From contig NZ_JAHUQD010000001.1 of assembly GCF_023838525.1 (NCBI RefSeq), positions 186,001 through 250,000 of the forward strand: 64,000 nt of DNA. The letters are read 5' to 3'. The position numbers and the translations under genes were made by a program. The stretch's first letter is position 1. The number at the start of each line of letters is the position of its first letter. Under the pieces are notes generated by a model. That model had not been told where the DNA came from. It saw nothing but the letters and a program-made list of their open reading frames with translations, and ran no database searches. Of the stretch, positions 23,756-32,057 are shown one piece after another. The stretch is from Caldicoprobacter algeriensis. GTDB lineage: Bacteria; Bacillota; Clostridia; Caldicoprobacterales; Caldicoprobacteraceae.

Positions 23756-24496
23756 TCAAACAGCGCTTTTGGCGTCAGCATCTGTCTTATTGGCCCAATA
23801 CAGTATGCGTCCACAGTTTTCACACTCTATAATGTCATCTCCCTTTTTTAGCCTTTCAATGACCAGCGCCGCCAAACTCATATTACAGCCACCACAGCAG
23901 CTTTGCTCCACCATGACTATGGCAGTACCTCGGCTCTTCTTAAGCCTGTTATACCTTTTTATCAGTTCAGGATCAAGCTTATTTCTCAGCTCGCTTCTCT
24001 GTTCTTTGACTTCCTGATACTCCTTTTGAATCTTTGCAACCTCGCTGTCGTACTCTGCTTTGGTGTCGGAATACTCTTTTTTTGCTTTTACCATACAAAC
24101 ACGTATCTCTTCAAGCTTGCCCGAAAGGGCTTGGATATCATTGAGCAGGCCCTTTATCTCTTCCTCTTTCTTGGCCAGCTTTTTTTTCAGCTCCACTGCA
24201 GCCTTTTGCATTTCCTCCAGCTGCTTGACGCTTCGGACCTGACCCCCTTCCACCTTATCAAAGTCCGATTTAAAAGCCTTCAAAATATCCTCATATTCAT
24301 GATTGATCCGGTTCAATATGTGGTTTTTCTTTTCGGCTTCCTCGTTAAGTTTCATCAGGTGTTCTTGCTGCTGCACCAAATAGTTTTTAAGCTCTATCAA
24401 TTTATTCCTCAAAGGAGAATTTTTTCTCATTTTATCATATTTATCCAAAGCTAAATCAAGATTCTGGTACTCCCACAGCAGATCCAGCTGTCCCAT
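23756..24496 (-). CDS. coiled-coil protein with C4 zinc ribbon
   Basis: A 246-residue protein with a long coiled coil (about residues 10-185) followed by a C-terminal zinc ribbon: CCGGCNM near residue 200 and CENCGR near residue 227. This family (COG1579) often lies beside nif3-like genes in Clostridia, as it does here; a nucleic-acid role has been suggested, but the function is not established. ATG 24496 is eight bases after AGGAGG. The Nif3-like gene ends 84 bases upstream, so the TrmK, Nif3 and zinc-ribbon genes may form one transcription unit. Confidence 0.88.
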   Translation of the reverse strand: MGQLDLLWEYQNLDLALDKYDKMRKNSPLRNKLIELKNYLVQQQEHLMKLNEEAEKKNHILNRINHEYEDILKAFKSDFDKVEGGQVRSVKQLEEMQKAAVELKKKLAKKEEEIKGLLNDIQALSGKLEEIRVCMVKAKKEYSDTKAEYDSEVAKIQKEYQEVKEQRSELRNKLDPELIKRYNRLKKSRGTAIVMVEQSCCGGCNMSLAALVIERLKKGDDIIECENCGRILYWANKTDADAKSAV

Positions 24497-24580
24497 CAGC
24501 ACAACCTCCTTTCAACCTTCACATAAAGCGCTCGACCCCCGCGCAAAGAACATCTTTCACAAAATTTAAAAGGTGGTAAA

Positions 24581-25705
24581 CTACTTCCCCACCGTCGTAT
24601 AGATATCAGCCATAGTTTCGGCAGCAAATACCTCTATCTCATATTGTAAAGCATCAAAGGCTTTTTGTAAACGATAAACTAACTCTTCCACAATGAAGAC
24701 CTCGGTGGCATAATGCCCTGCGGCTATGGCAGCCATGCCCAGCTCTCCTGCAGCCTGGGCATCGTGATACTTCAGCTCACCCGTCAAAAAGACCTGAGCA
24801 CCGCTGGAATAAGCCTTGTTTATCAAGCTGGCGCCCGATCCCGCGCAAGTTGCTACCACCTGCACTTCGCCGTCAATCCATCCTGCTACTTGAATGCTTG
24901 AAACCCTTAAATCGTTACACACCTTCTCTATGAATTCCTCAAACGGCATCTTGTGCGGTAGTCTTCCAATCCTTCCCAGGCCATGCTTTTTGACGCGGTT
25001 TGCCAGAGGATATATATCATAAGCCACCTCTTCGTAAGGATGAACCTTCACCATAGCATTGATAACGCCGTCCAGCTGGCTAGATGGAACAACAGTCTCC
25101 AGGCGGACCTCGTTCACCCTTTCAAGGCGTCCCTGCTGGCCGATATAAGGATTTGTTCCTTCAAGGGGCATAAATGTACCCGTTCCGTTAATCTGAAAGG
25201 TGCAGTGACTGTAATTGCCTATCCACCCTGCACCCGCCTGAGCCATTGCATCCATCACCGCATCTTCATGGCCCTTTGGAATAAACACCACTACTTTGTA
25301 CAGCTTATCCCGCTGGTCAAAGCTCAAAGGCTCAACATCTTGAAGGCCCAGGCGCGCAGCCAAAAGATCATCCACTCCTCCCGAGGCTTTGTCGAGGTTG
25401 GTATGGGCACAGTAAACCGCTATGTCGTTGCGAACGAGAAGGTGCAGCAGGCGCTCCCTGCCCGTATCGCTGCGCAGGCTCCTCAGTTTTTCAAATATAA
25501 CTGGGTGGTGCGATATGATCATATCCGAGCCTTTTTGTATGGCCTCATGTACTATAGCCTCGGTCACATCGAGGCACACCATGACCTTGTGAACGCTGTC
25601 CTGCATCCCACCCACCAGCAGGCCTACGTTGTCCCATTCCTCTGCAAGGTAAGGTGGGGCTATCTCCTCCATCACCTTTACGACCTGTCGTACCGTGTTA
25701 CCCAT
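24581..25705 (-). CDS. Nif3-like dinuclear metal centre protein (YqfO type)
   Basis: A 374-residue Nif3/YqfO protein. The first Nif3 half covers about residues 1-130 with the metal ligands ISHHPVIF and CAHTNLD, then an inserted PII/CutA-like domain (about 131-235, VVFIPKGHEDAVMDAM and HPYEEVAYDIY), then the second half with TGELKYHDAQ and AGHYATE. It forms a toroidal hexamer in homologues. The biochemical role is unsettled. ATG 25705 is seven bases after GGAGG and lies inside the 3' end of trmK (28-base overlap), a conserved arrangement in Firmicutes. Confidence 0.93.
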   Translation of the reverse strand: MGNTVRQVVKVMEEIAPPYLAEEWDNVGLLVGGMQDSVHKVMVCLDVTEAIVHEAIQKGSDMIISHHPVIFEKLRSLRSDTGRERLLHLLVRNDIAVYCAHTNLDKASGGVDDLLAARLGLQDVEPLSFDQRDKLYKVVVFIPKGHEDAVMDAMAQAGAGWIGNYSHCTFQINGTGTFMPLEGTNPYIGQQGRLERVNEVRLETVVPSSQLDGVINAMVKVHPYEEVAYDIYPLANRVKKHGLGRIGRLPHKMPFEEFIEKVCNDLRVSSIQVAGWIDGEVQVVATCAGSGASLINKAYSSGAQVFLTGELKYHDAQAAGELGMAAIAAGHYATEVFIVEELVYRLQKAFDALQYEIEVFAAETMADIYTTVGK

Positions 25706-26385
25706 TGGTAAACCTCCCTGTAATCTTCAAGCTTGCGCTTGAACTCATCAAGTTCTTTTTGACACTCCGCCGTCCCTTGAGATTCCAACTGCTCTATGAT
25801 GGCCGCCGTCTTAGCCATCTTGTGCTCTATAAATTCCTTAAGCAGCGGGTCATGCTTTTTGATGAGCACATATCCTATATCATAATACACATCCTTAGGG
25901 ATGTGCTGCCTGCCATGCCGGGCCACAATGACCTCGTAGAACTTGTCCTTTTCGCGTACCAGCGACTCATCCACTATAGCATATCCATTATCGGCCAACC
26001 ATTTTCTCAGCAAACTCTGGCTCCTCATGGGCTGCAGTACAAAGGTCTTAACGCTAGCTGTAACCTGTGGTGCGCTCTCCAAAATATCCCTTATCAGCAG
26101 GCCACCCATTCCAGACATGACCACCGTATCGGCCTCGCCTGGATGTATGACGGACAGGCCATCTCCTACCCTTGGTTCGATTATGTTTTCCAATCCATGG
26201 GTCTTTATAAGTGCCTCCGCTTTTTTAAGCGAAGCAGCGCTTATGTCGGTAACAATGGCTCTCTCTGCAATACCGCTCTTGACCAGCCAAACAGGGAGCC
26301 TTCCGTGATCAGTCCCAACATCCACTATGCACTTTGAACGTGGCACCATCTCGGCAACGCTGAGCAGTCTGCCTTTCAACCGCAT
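25678..26385 (-). CDS. trmK: tRNA (adenine22-N1)-methyltransferase TrmK
   Basis: A 235-residue SAM-dependent enzyme that methylates A22 of certain tRNAs. Signatures are VDVGTDHGRLPVWL (SAM motif I, about 22-35), IVTDISAASLKKA and the catalytic-region motif SGMGGLLIRDIL (about 90-101). A helical, coiled-coil-like tail (about 185-230) is typical of the family. ATG 26385 follows AAGGTG. It overlaps the nif3-like gene by 28 bases. In B. subtilis the same pair (yqfN-yqfO) lies next to sigA, which matches the nearby rpoD here. Confidence 0.93.
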   Translation of the reverse strand: MRLKGRLLSVAEMVPRSKCIVDVGTDHGRLPVWLVKSGIAERAIVTDISAASLKKAEALIKTHGLENIIEPRVGDGLSVIHPGEADTVVMSGMGGLLIRDILESAPQVTASVKTFVLQPMRSQSLLRKWLADNGYAIVDESLVREKDKFYEVIVARHGRQHIPKDVYYDIGYVLIKKHDPLLKEFIEHKMAKTAAIIEQLESQGTAECQKELDEFKRKLEDYREVYQWVTRYDRS

Positions 26386-26640
26386 TCTATCACCTTAACT
26401 AATAAAAAAACACCGTTTTTACCCGGCGTTGTTGTTACAACAAGACATCGAGCATTTTCCACTTTGGCAATTTTTTACAACCATTCACACTTCATTAGTC
26501 AACGCTACAACCAAATACCGTTACCCCTACATATTATAACTAATACCAACTGGTACCTCAACAATCCCTTTTATTCCCACACTTTATACTGGATATAGCT
26601 GACACTAGACGTTATATAAGCATCATTCACGCAAATAAAA

Positions 26641-26716
26641 TGGTGGGCCTTCAGGGATTCGAACCCCGGACCAACCGGTTATGAGCCGGCTGCTCTGACC
26701 GCTGAGCTAAAGGCCC
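26641..26716 (-). tRNA. tRNA with CAU anticodon (Met or lysidine-type Ile2)
   Basis: A 76-base cloverleaf with encoded CCA: acceptor GGGCCTT/AAGGCCC, D arm TAGCTCAGCGGTCAGAGCA, anticodon stem CCGGC/ACCGG around CTCATAA, and T arm GGTTCGAATCC. The CAU anticodon fits elongator Met or, if C34 is changed to lysidine by TilS, Ile2. Sequence alone does not settle it. It has its own promoter (26744-26772). Confidence 0.93.
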
Positions 26717-26740
26717 ACAAAAAACCCCACAGCTGCGGGT
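26717..26740 (-). terminator. terminator-like hairpin in the tRNA leader
   Basis: On the minus strand CCCGC pairs with GTGGG around AGCT and is followed by six T. It lies between the tRNA promoter and the mature 5' end. It might stop read-through from upstream or attenuate tRNA synthesis. Confidence 0.5.
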
Positions 26741-26743
26741 AAT

Positions 26744-26772
26744 ATTATACCGCAATCCCACTATTCAGTCAA
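26744..26772 (-). promoter_or_regulatory. sigma-A promoter of the tRNA gene
   Basis: On the minus strand, TTGACT (26767-26772), a 17-base spacer and TATAAT (26744-26749), about 28 bases before the mature tRNA 5' end. Confidence 0.8.
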
Positions 26773-26848
26773 TAGGTAAAAAATCTCAATGTAGTTATTC
26801 TATGATAATATCATGCCCTCTTTCTGGCCAAAGGGGTTAGATGGAGTT

Positions 26849-27358
26849 TTATTTGGAAGAAGAGTTGACCAACTCAATCAGCTCGGTAGGTTCCACAAAC
26901 ATCCCCACTGGGCCATTAAAATATTTTTCCTCATTTCCGAAAAATATCTCGGTTGCATTTGAAGGTCTATCCAAGGGAATAAACAATCTGCAATATTCAC
27001 TGTTTATTTCACTTCTCCAATCTTTATAATGGAATTCATAAGTATCAGAATATATGAACTCCAATGCCAATACCTCTTTTGCCTGTTTTTCGTTATATTC
27101 ATCAATGGCGGTTTTAGTTATACCTATATCCCGTACCTTTGCAAACATTTGATTCAATAACTGAATTATCTGATGGTAAAGCTGGTCCTTTTTATCAATC
27201 TCCTCTTTATTCCCATGATTATAGACAATGATCTTATGGGGCAATTTGTAATACTTGCCAAATAGATCAGCACTTTCTTCTTTTAATGAACATCCGGAAA
27301 CAAGGCCAATCGTTAATAATATAATTATCAGGCATTTTATTATTTGTTGAGCACACAT
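26849..27358 (-). CDS. putative lipoprotein, 169 residues
   Basis: The N-terminus is a lipoprotein signal: a lysine-containing start, a hydrophobic stretch (CLIIILLTIGLV) and the lipobox VSGC, with the lipidated cysteine near residue 23. The mature part is soluble, with mixed charge and several aromatic residues, and I recognise no family. ATG 27358 is eight bases after AAGGG; the longer frame from TTG 27364 has poor spacing. It stands alone between rpoD and the tRNA gene, an unusual insertion beside the conserved dnaG-rpoD block, and is more AT-rich than its neighbours. Confidence 0.75.
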   Translation of the reverse strand: MCAQQIIKCLIIILLTIGLVSGCSLKEESADLFGKYYKLPHKIIVYNHGNKEEIDKKDQLYHQIIQLLNQMFAKVRDIGITKTAIDEYNEKQAKEVLALEFIYSDTYEFHYKDWRSEINSEYCRLFIPLDRPSNATEIFFGNEEKYFNGPVGMFVEPTELIELVNSSSK

Positions 27359-27364
27359 ATCCAA

Positions 27365-27636
27365 ATCCCTTCTCCCTTTTGGTTTCCCTATTCACTCACA
27401 CAAAGATTATTACAGCTATCACACAACCCAACTTGAAATCTTTCTCCATCCGTTCCTTCACCAACATTTACTTGCTCTGGTATTATTTATTCTGTCCCAT
27501 TTCTTATATTAATTGGGATTACTTTGATGCTGTATTCCCTATTACTCTATTGTGACGTCCTCCCCTTAATAAATTGAAGGGGGTTTACTGTTCTCTTGCG
27601 CTCCCCAATTTCTCTAATTTTACCCCTCACTCAAAA
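27365..27636. other. intergenic stretch between rpoD and the lipoprotein gene
   Basis: No gene seen. A hairpin, CCCCTT with AAGGGG (about 27563-27587), is followed by GTTTACTGTT on the plus strand, resembling either a weak terminator or a remnant insertion-sequence end. The rest is AT-rich without clear signals. Confidence 0.4.
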
Positions 27637-27685
27637 CAAAGAAGGATTCAGCACCTCCTCTTATTTTAAGAGATGCTGAATCCTT
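27637..27685 (-). terminator. terminator of the dnaG-rpoD operon
   Basis: AAGGATTCAGCA (27642-27653) pairs perfectly with TGCTGAATCCTT (27674-27685); the loop can form a further TCTTA/TAAGA stem. The rpoD stop codon lies at the base of the stem. Confidence 0.75.
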
Positions 27686-28769
27686 AGTCCAAAAAGTCCT
27701 TGAGCTTCTTGCTTCTGCTGGGGTGCCTTAGCTTCCTCAAAGCCTTGGCTTCAATCTGCCGAATCCTCTCCCTCGTGACGTTGAACTCCCTTCCTACTTC
27801 CTCCAGCGTTCTTGCTCTGCCGTCATCCAGGCCAAACCTCAGCCTTAAGACCTTTTCTTCTCTCGGCGTCAATGTATCAAGCACTTCCTTCAGCTGTTCC
27901 TTAAGCAGGTTATAAGCCGCTGCCTCCGCAGGAGCCGGGGCATCCTCGTCGGGTATGAAGTCTCCCAGATGGCTATCTTCCTCTTCCCCTATTGGGGTTT
28001 CAAGCGAAATGGGCTCCTGAGCTATTTTCAGAATTTCCCTCACCTTTTCCTCTGAGATGCCCATCTCCCGGGCAATCTCTTCAGGCTGAGGTTCACGACC
28101 GTACTCCTGAAGCAGTTGCCGTGAAATCCTGATGAGCTTATTGATGGTCTCAACCATGTGCACAGGGATTCTTATGGTCCTGGCCTGATCTGCTATAGCC
28201 CTGGTTATAGCCTGGCGGATCCACCAGGTAGCGTAGGTGCTGAACTTATAACCCTTTCTGTAGTCAAACTTCTCCACCGCCTTTATGAGCCCCAGGTTGC
28301 CTTCCTGTATGAGGTCCAGAAACAGCATACCCCGGCCCACATATCTCTTTGCAATGCTGACCACCAGACGGAGATTGGCCTCTATGAGCCTTCTCTTTGC
28401 CTCTTCGTCTCCCTGCTCCATCCTCTTGGCAAGCTCTATCTCCTCCTCTGCGGTAAGCAAAGGCACCTTTCCTATCTCTTTCAAGTACATCCTCACAGGG
28501 TCATCTATGCTAACGCCTTCAGGAAGGCTAAGGTCTAAGTCTTCTTCGGGGTTTATCTCCTCAGCTACCACCTCTTCATCCAGCACATCTATGCCGAGGG
28601 ATTCGAAAGTATCGTATATCTTCTCAATCTGCTCAGGGTCCAAATCAACGTCTTCCAGCACATCCATAATCTCCTTATACGTCAAAACGCCCTTTTCTTT
28701 TCCCCTATCAATCAGCTCTTTTATCTTTTTCAGCTTGTCATTTTTTTGCTTGTTTTCATCGTTTTTCAT
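27684..28769 (-). CDS. rpoD: RNA polymerase primary sigma factor (sigma-A/sigma-70)
   Basis: A 361-residue housekeeping sigma factor that recognises vegetative promoters. Region 1.2 contains [12 protein letters not shown], region 2 has [49 protein letters not shown] (with the aromatic residues used for -10 melting), region 3 [13 protein letters not shown], and region 4 [28 protein letters not shown] for -35 binding. The length is typical of Firmicutes SigA, with a short region 1.1. ATG 28769 follows AAAGGAGGGG and overlaps the dnaG stop (ATGA), so translation is coupled. Confidence 0.98.
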   Translation of the reverse strand: MKNDENKQKNDKLKKIKELIDRGKEKGVLTYKEIMDVLEDVDLDPEQIEKIYDTFESLGIDVLDEEVVAEEINPEEDLDLSLPEGVSIDDPVRMYLKEIGKVPLLTAEEEIELAKRMEQGDEEAKRRLIEANLRLVVSIAKRYVGRGMLFLDLIQEGNLGLIKAVEKFDYRKGYKFSTYATWWIRQAITRAIADQARTIRIPVHMVETINKLIRISRQLLQEYGREPQPEEIAREMGISEEKVREILKIAQEPISLETPIGEEEDSHLGDFIPDEDAPAPAEAAAYNLLKEQLKEVLDTLTPREEKVLRLRFGLDDGRARTLEEVGREFNVTRERIRQIEAKALRKLRHPSRSKKLKDFLD

Positions 28770-30598
28770 AATATCCCCTCCTTTCCGTGTCGATTTGCAC
28801 TGACCTTTTTGGTCAAAACAGCCATCTCGCTCAGCAGAGCTTTATAGGAATCGGTCCCCTGTTTCCCCTCCTGTTCCATCTTCCTGATTAACCCTAATAC
28901 CTCCTGTCTGCGCTTCTCTAAATGGCGATGCATTATCTCTTCTATACAATCTGAAATAAATTTATCAATATTATCGTACTTCACAGGCTGCTCAAATATT
29001 TCAACCATTTGCTGTATTTTATCTTGGTCCTGGACACAGCTTAGAACCTGCGGAACGCTGATCTCCTTGCCTGAATCAAGGAGACTAACAACTATGCCAT
29101 AAATTTCCCTGTTTATGGGCTCTTCAAAATGCTCTTCTTCAACCTTCCCAACTATTTTTTTTGCCAACCACTCGCTGCTGGCCATCAAGTTGACCAGATA
29201 CCTCTCTGCCTTGATATGACCAGGCATGGACTCCCTGCCAGCAGCCATCTTGTCGACATACCTATTATTACCAACCAAATGCCTTTTTACACCTTCCTTT
29301 TGCGCCGAACCCTCCAGCTGGCCAATTTGCTGGTACAGAAGCCTGGAAGAAAAACCTGTCTGAGCCTCCAGGCGCTGTATATGGACATCCCTTTCAAGCA
29401 GGTTGGGCACCTGTATCAATATTCTGGCAGCTTCTGTGGCGTATCTTGCCCGTCCATCGGGAGTATTCAGATCATACTGGCTGCGCAACTTATCCAGCTT
29501 GTAATCCACCAAAGACACAGCCTTGTCCATCAACTTCTTAAAAAATTCGGCGCCGTATTTTCTCAAGACCTCATCAGGGTCCATGCCTTCGGGAAACAGA
29601 ATCACCTTCACCCTCAGCCCTGCATCCTGGAGTATGTCAAGCCCCCTCAGAGTAGCCTTCTGTCCAGCGACATCGCCATCATAAGCTATGTACACCTGCT
29701 GGGTATACCGCCTTATGAGCTTTGCCTGCTGCTGCGTTAGCGACGTTCCCAGCGATGCCACCGCATTTTTAAAGCCAAACTGGTGGAGGGTTACCACATC
29801 CATATACCCCTCTGCTATAATCATGTGGTCTAGCGAAGAACCTGCCCTGATAAGGTTTAAACCAAACAGAGTGCTGCTCTTGTGAAAGACAGGGCTCTCG
29901 GGCGAATTTAAATATTTGGGAAGCGAATCATCAAGCACCCTCCCACCAAAACCCACCACCAGCCCCCTGGGCTTGATGATGGGGAAGATCACCCGGTTGC
30001 GAAAACGGTCGTAGGTCCTGCCCTTGCTAGACACCACTATACCTGACTGGATGAGAAGTTCCTCCTCAAATCCCAGGCCCAGCAAATGCTGCTTTGCGTT
30101 TTCCCAGCCATCGGGTGCATAGCCTATACCGAATTTCCTGATGGTATTTAAGTCTAGGCCCCTGGATTTCAGGTAGGAAAGCGCTTGTCCTCCCTCAGGC
30201 GAAAACAGCATTTTGTGATAATATCTGGCAGCCTCACGGTTTATCTGATATATCCGCTCCCTCCTGCTTTTGGACCTTATAAACTCTTCAGCGTCTGTGG
30301 TCTGGGGTAATGCCATACCTGCTCTCTCTGCCAGAAACTTAACCGCTTCCACAAAGTCCAGCTTTTCCATGGCCATTATAAACGTAAAGACATTGCCCCC
30401 TGCACCACACCCAAAGCAGTGGTAAAGCTGCTTTTCGGGATTGACGTGGAATGATGGAGTTTTTTCAGCATGAAAAGGACACAGCCCAAAAAAACCCTTC
30501 CCCTGGGGTTTTAAAAGCATATATTCGGAAATCACATCTACTATATCGTTTCTTTCCCTCACCTCATCAATCCACTCATCCGGGAGGAACGTTCCCAT
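28766..30598 (-). CDS. dnaG: DNA primase
   Basis: A 610-residue primase that makes RNA primers for replication. The N-terminal CHC2 zinc finger uses Cys40, His43, Cys61 and Cys64. The TOPRIM/RNA polymerase core includes [35 protein letters not shown] and [15 protein letters not shown]. The C-terminal region should bind the DnaB helicase. ATG 30598 is preceded by AGGTG. dnaG and rpoD form the Firmicutes macromolecular-synthesis operon, here preceded by two tandem sigma-H-type promoters. Confidence 0.97.
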   Translation of the reverse strand: MGTFLPDEWIDEVRERNDIVDVISEYMLLKPQGKGFFGLCPFHAEKTPSFHVNPEKQLYHCFGCGAGGNVFTFIMAMEKLDFVEAVKFLAERAGMALPQTTDAEEFIRSKSRRERIYQINREAARYYHKMLFSPEGGQALSYLKSRGLDLNTIRKFGIGYAPDGWENAKQHLLGLGFEEELLIQSGIVVSSKGRTYDRFRNRVIFPIIKPRGLVVGFGGRVLDDSLPKYLNSPESPVFHKSSTLFGLNLIRAGSSLDHMIIAEGYMDVVTLHQFGFKNAVASLGTSLTQQQAKLIRRYTQQVYIAYDGDVAGQKATLRGLDILQDAGLRVKVILFPEGMDPDEVLRKYGAEFFKKLMDKAVSLVDYKLDKLRSQYDLNTPDGRARYATEAARILIQVPNLLERDVHIQRLEAQTGFSSRLLYQQIGQLEGSAQKEGVKRHLVGNNRYVDKMAAGRESMPGHIKAERYLVNLMASSEWLAKKIVGKVEEEHFEEPINREIYGIVVSLLDSGKEISVPQVLSCVQDQDKIQQMVEIFEQPVKYDNIDKFISDCIEEIMHRHLEKRRQEVLGLIRKMEQEGKQGTDSYKALLSEMAVLTKKVSANRHGKEGIL

Positions 30599-30621
30599 TC
30601 TCTCTTCACCTAACCCAAAAT

Positions 30622-30650
30622 ATATTCGACATAACTCTTGATTTTCCTCT
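30622..30650 (-). promoter_or_regulatory. sigma-H-type promoter 1 (proximal) of dnaG-rpoD
   Basis: On the minus strand, AGAGGAAAA (30642-30650), 11 bases, then GTCGAATAT (30622-30630), a full match to the recalled sigma-H consensus. TGTCGAA, also the Spo0A box core, is included at the -10. Confidence 0.72.
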
Positions 30651-30703
30651 TTAAATTTTATAAAATTTTTTAAGGAGTTTTAAACCGTTCAAATAAGGTA
30701 CAT

Positions 30704-30732
30704 ATATTCGACATTTAAACCAAAATTCCTTC
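30704..30732 (-). promoter_or_regulatory. sigma-H-type promoter 2 (distal) of dnaG-rpoD
   Basis: On the minus strand, GAAGGAATT (30724-30732), 11 bases, then GTCGAATAT (30704-30712). It is a second full consensus match, 82 bases upstream of the first, with the same -10 extended sequence. Confidence 0.72.
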
Positions 30733-30825
30733 TTTACCTTTTATTTTTTTGCCTTCAAACTACATAAGGGCATAGGCTCTATCTTTAGTATTCTCAGCTT
30801 TTGCCATGAATTTTATACGCCATCT

Positions 30826-31818
30826 TTAACATCCCGAGGGGATAAACAGATTGTAAAACATCTTGAGAGCATAGCGATCGGTCATGCCGGCTATATAGTC
30901 GCACACCACCTGCTCTACGCCATATACCTCTATATGCGAACGATACTCGGGTGGAAGCGCGTCTGGGTGCTTCATAAAATAATCATACAGGTTTTCAAGT
31001 ACGTACCTGGCTTTCTCCTCCTGTTTTTTGGCCACAAAACCCATGTACACCTTTTCAAACATGAAAGACCTCAGCTTTTCGGTGGCCTGGCTTATCTCTT
31101 GGCTCATGCTTATTGACGGCCTATCCTTGCTGTTTTCAATTACATCCAGTATCATGGTGTTGATTCTCTCGCCATGGGTCCTGCCCAACACTTCAATGCA
31201 ATCCTTCGGCAGGTCATCCATGGTGATGATGCCGGCCCTCAGCGCATCATCTATATCGTGGTTTATATATGCAATGCGGTCGCTTATCCTTACGACCTGC
31301 CCTTCAAGAGTGGCCGGCGGCTTACTCGACATGGTGTGGTTTACAATCCCATCCCTTACCTCCCATGTGAGGTTGAGCCCTTTCTCGCCCTCCAGTACAT
31401 CCACTACCCTGAGGCTGTGCAGGTTGTGCTTAAAGCCGGTGCTGGTCACGCTGTCCAGAAACCTTTCGCCTATATGGCCGAAGGGAGTATGCCCCAGGTC
31501 GTGCCCCAGCGCTATGGCCTCGGTGAGATCTTCATTGAGCCTCAAAGCCCTGGAAATGGTCCGTGCAATCTGGGCCACTTCCAGAGTATGGGTAAGCCGC
31601 GTCCTGTAATGGTCGCCCTCGGGCGCTATAAATACTTGGGTTTTGTGCTTCAGCCGGCGAAAGGATTTACAGTGCAGTATCCTGTCGCGGTCTCGCTGAA
31701 ACTCAGTACGTATCTGGCATTTCTCCAGTGGATATCGCCTTCCCCTGGTTCGACTGCTGAGACAAGCATACGGCGAAAGAATCTTTTCTTCCAGCTCTTC
31801 AATCCGCCGTCTGATCAT
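30826..31818 (-). CDS. dgt: deoxyguanosinetriphosphate triphosphohydrolase-like protein (HD domain)
   Basis: A 330-residue HD-domain dNTP triphosphohydrolase that removes triphosphate from deoxynucleotides, adjusting dNTP pools. Signatures are [11 protein letters not shown] near residue 54, the first metal His in [15 protein letters not shown], the HD pair in [16 protein letters not shown] and a later metal Asp in [16 protein letters not shown]. Substrate range is not predictable. ATG 31818 has only a weak ribosome binding site. The gene lies directly upstream of the dnaG promoters, as in other Clostridia, and could also feed read-through into dnaG-rpoD. Confidence 0.92.
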   Translation of the reverse strand: MIRRRIEELEEKILSPYACLSSRTRGRRYPLEKCQIRTEFQRDRDRILHCKSFRRLKHKTQVFIAPEGDHYRTRLTHTLEVAQIARTISRALRLNEDLTEAIALGHDLGHTPFGHIGERFLDSVTSTGFKHNLHSLRVVDVLEGEKGLNLTWEVRDGIVNHTMSSKPPATLEGQVVRISDRIAYINHDIDDALRAGIITMDDLPKDCIEVLGRTHGERINTMILDVIENSKDRPSISMSQEISQATEKLRSFMFEKVYMGFVAKKQEEKARYVLENLYDYFMKHPDALPPEYRSHIEVYGVEQVVCDYIAGMTDRYALKMFYNLFIPSGC

Positions 31819-32001
31819 AAAGTCTCAACATCCTTCTCAAAAAATCAAAATTTTTATATCTCCTATATTATATATACCACATTTATACCCGATATCCTCC
31901 TTAAATTAAAAATTAGCAGAAATTATACGGTAGTCAGCATCAGTTAAAAATAAACTTTATTTTAGAACACAGTGCTCCCTTGTACATTTTTCACCAAAAT
32001 T
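31819..32001. other. intergenic region upstream of dgt
   Basis: An AT-rich leader on the minus strand with a TATAAT near 31922-31927 lacking a good -35, and a second possible -10 near 31870. An orphan AAGGAGG around 31892-31898 precedes a four-codon frame. No gene seen. Confidence 0.35.
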
Positions 32002-32037
32002 CAACAAAAAAGCATGGGGTTTATCCCCATGCTTTTT
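32002..32037 (-). terminator. terminator of ppdK
   Basis: GCATGGGG (32012-32019) pairs with CCCCATGC (32025-32032), extended by A/T pairs, with a T run on the minus-strand side. Confidence 0.88.
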
Positions 32038-32057
32038 GCTCTTTAATTTTTCATCCT

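Noticed and set aside
23265-23851. Plus-strand open frames over the rnpB region
   Set aside because: They read through the complement of RNase P RNA and have no protein features.
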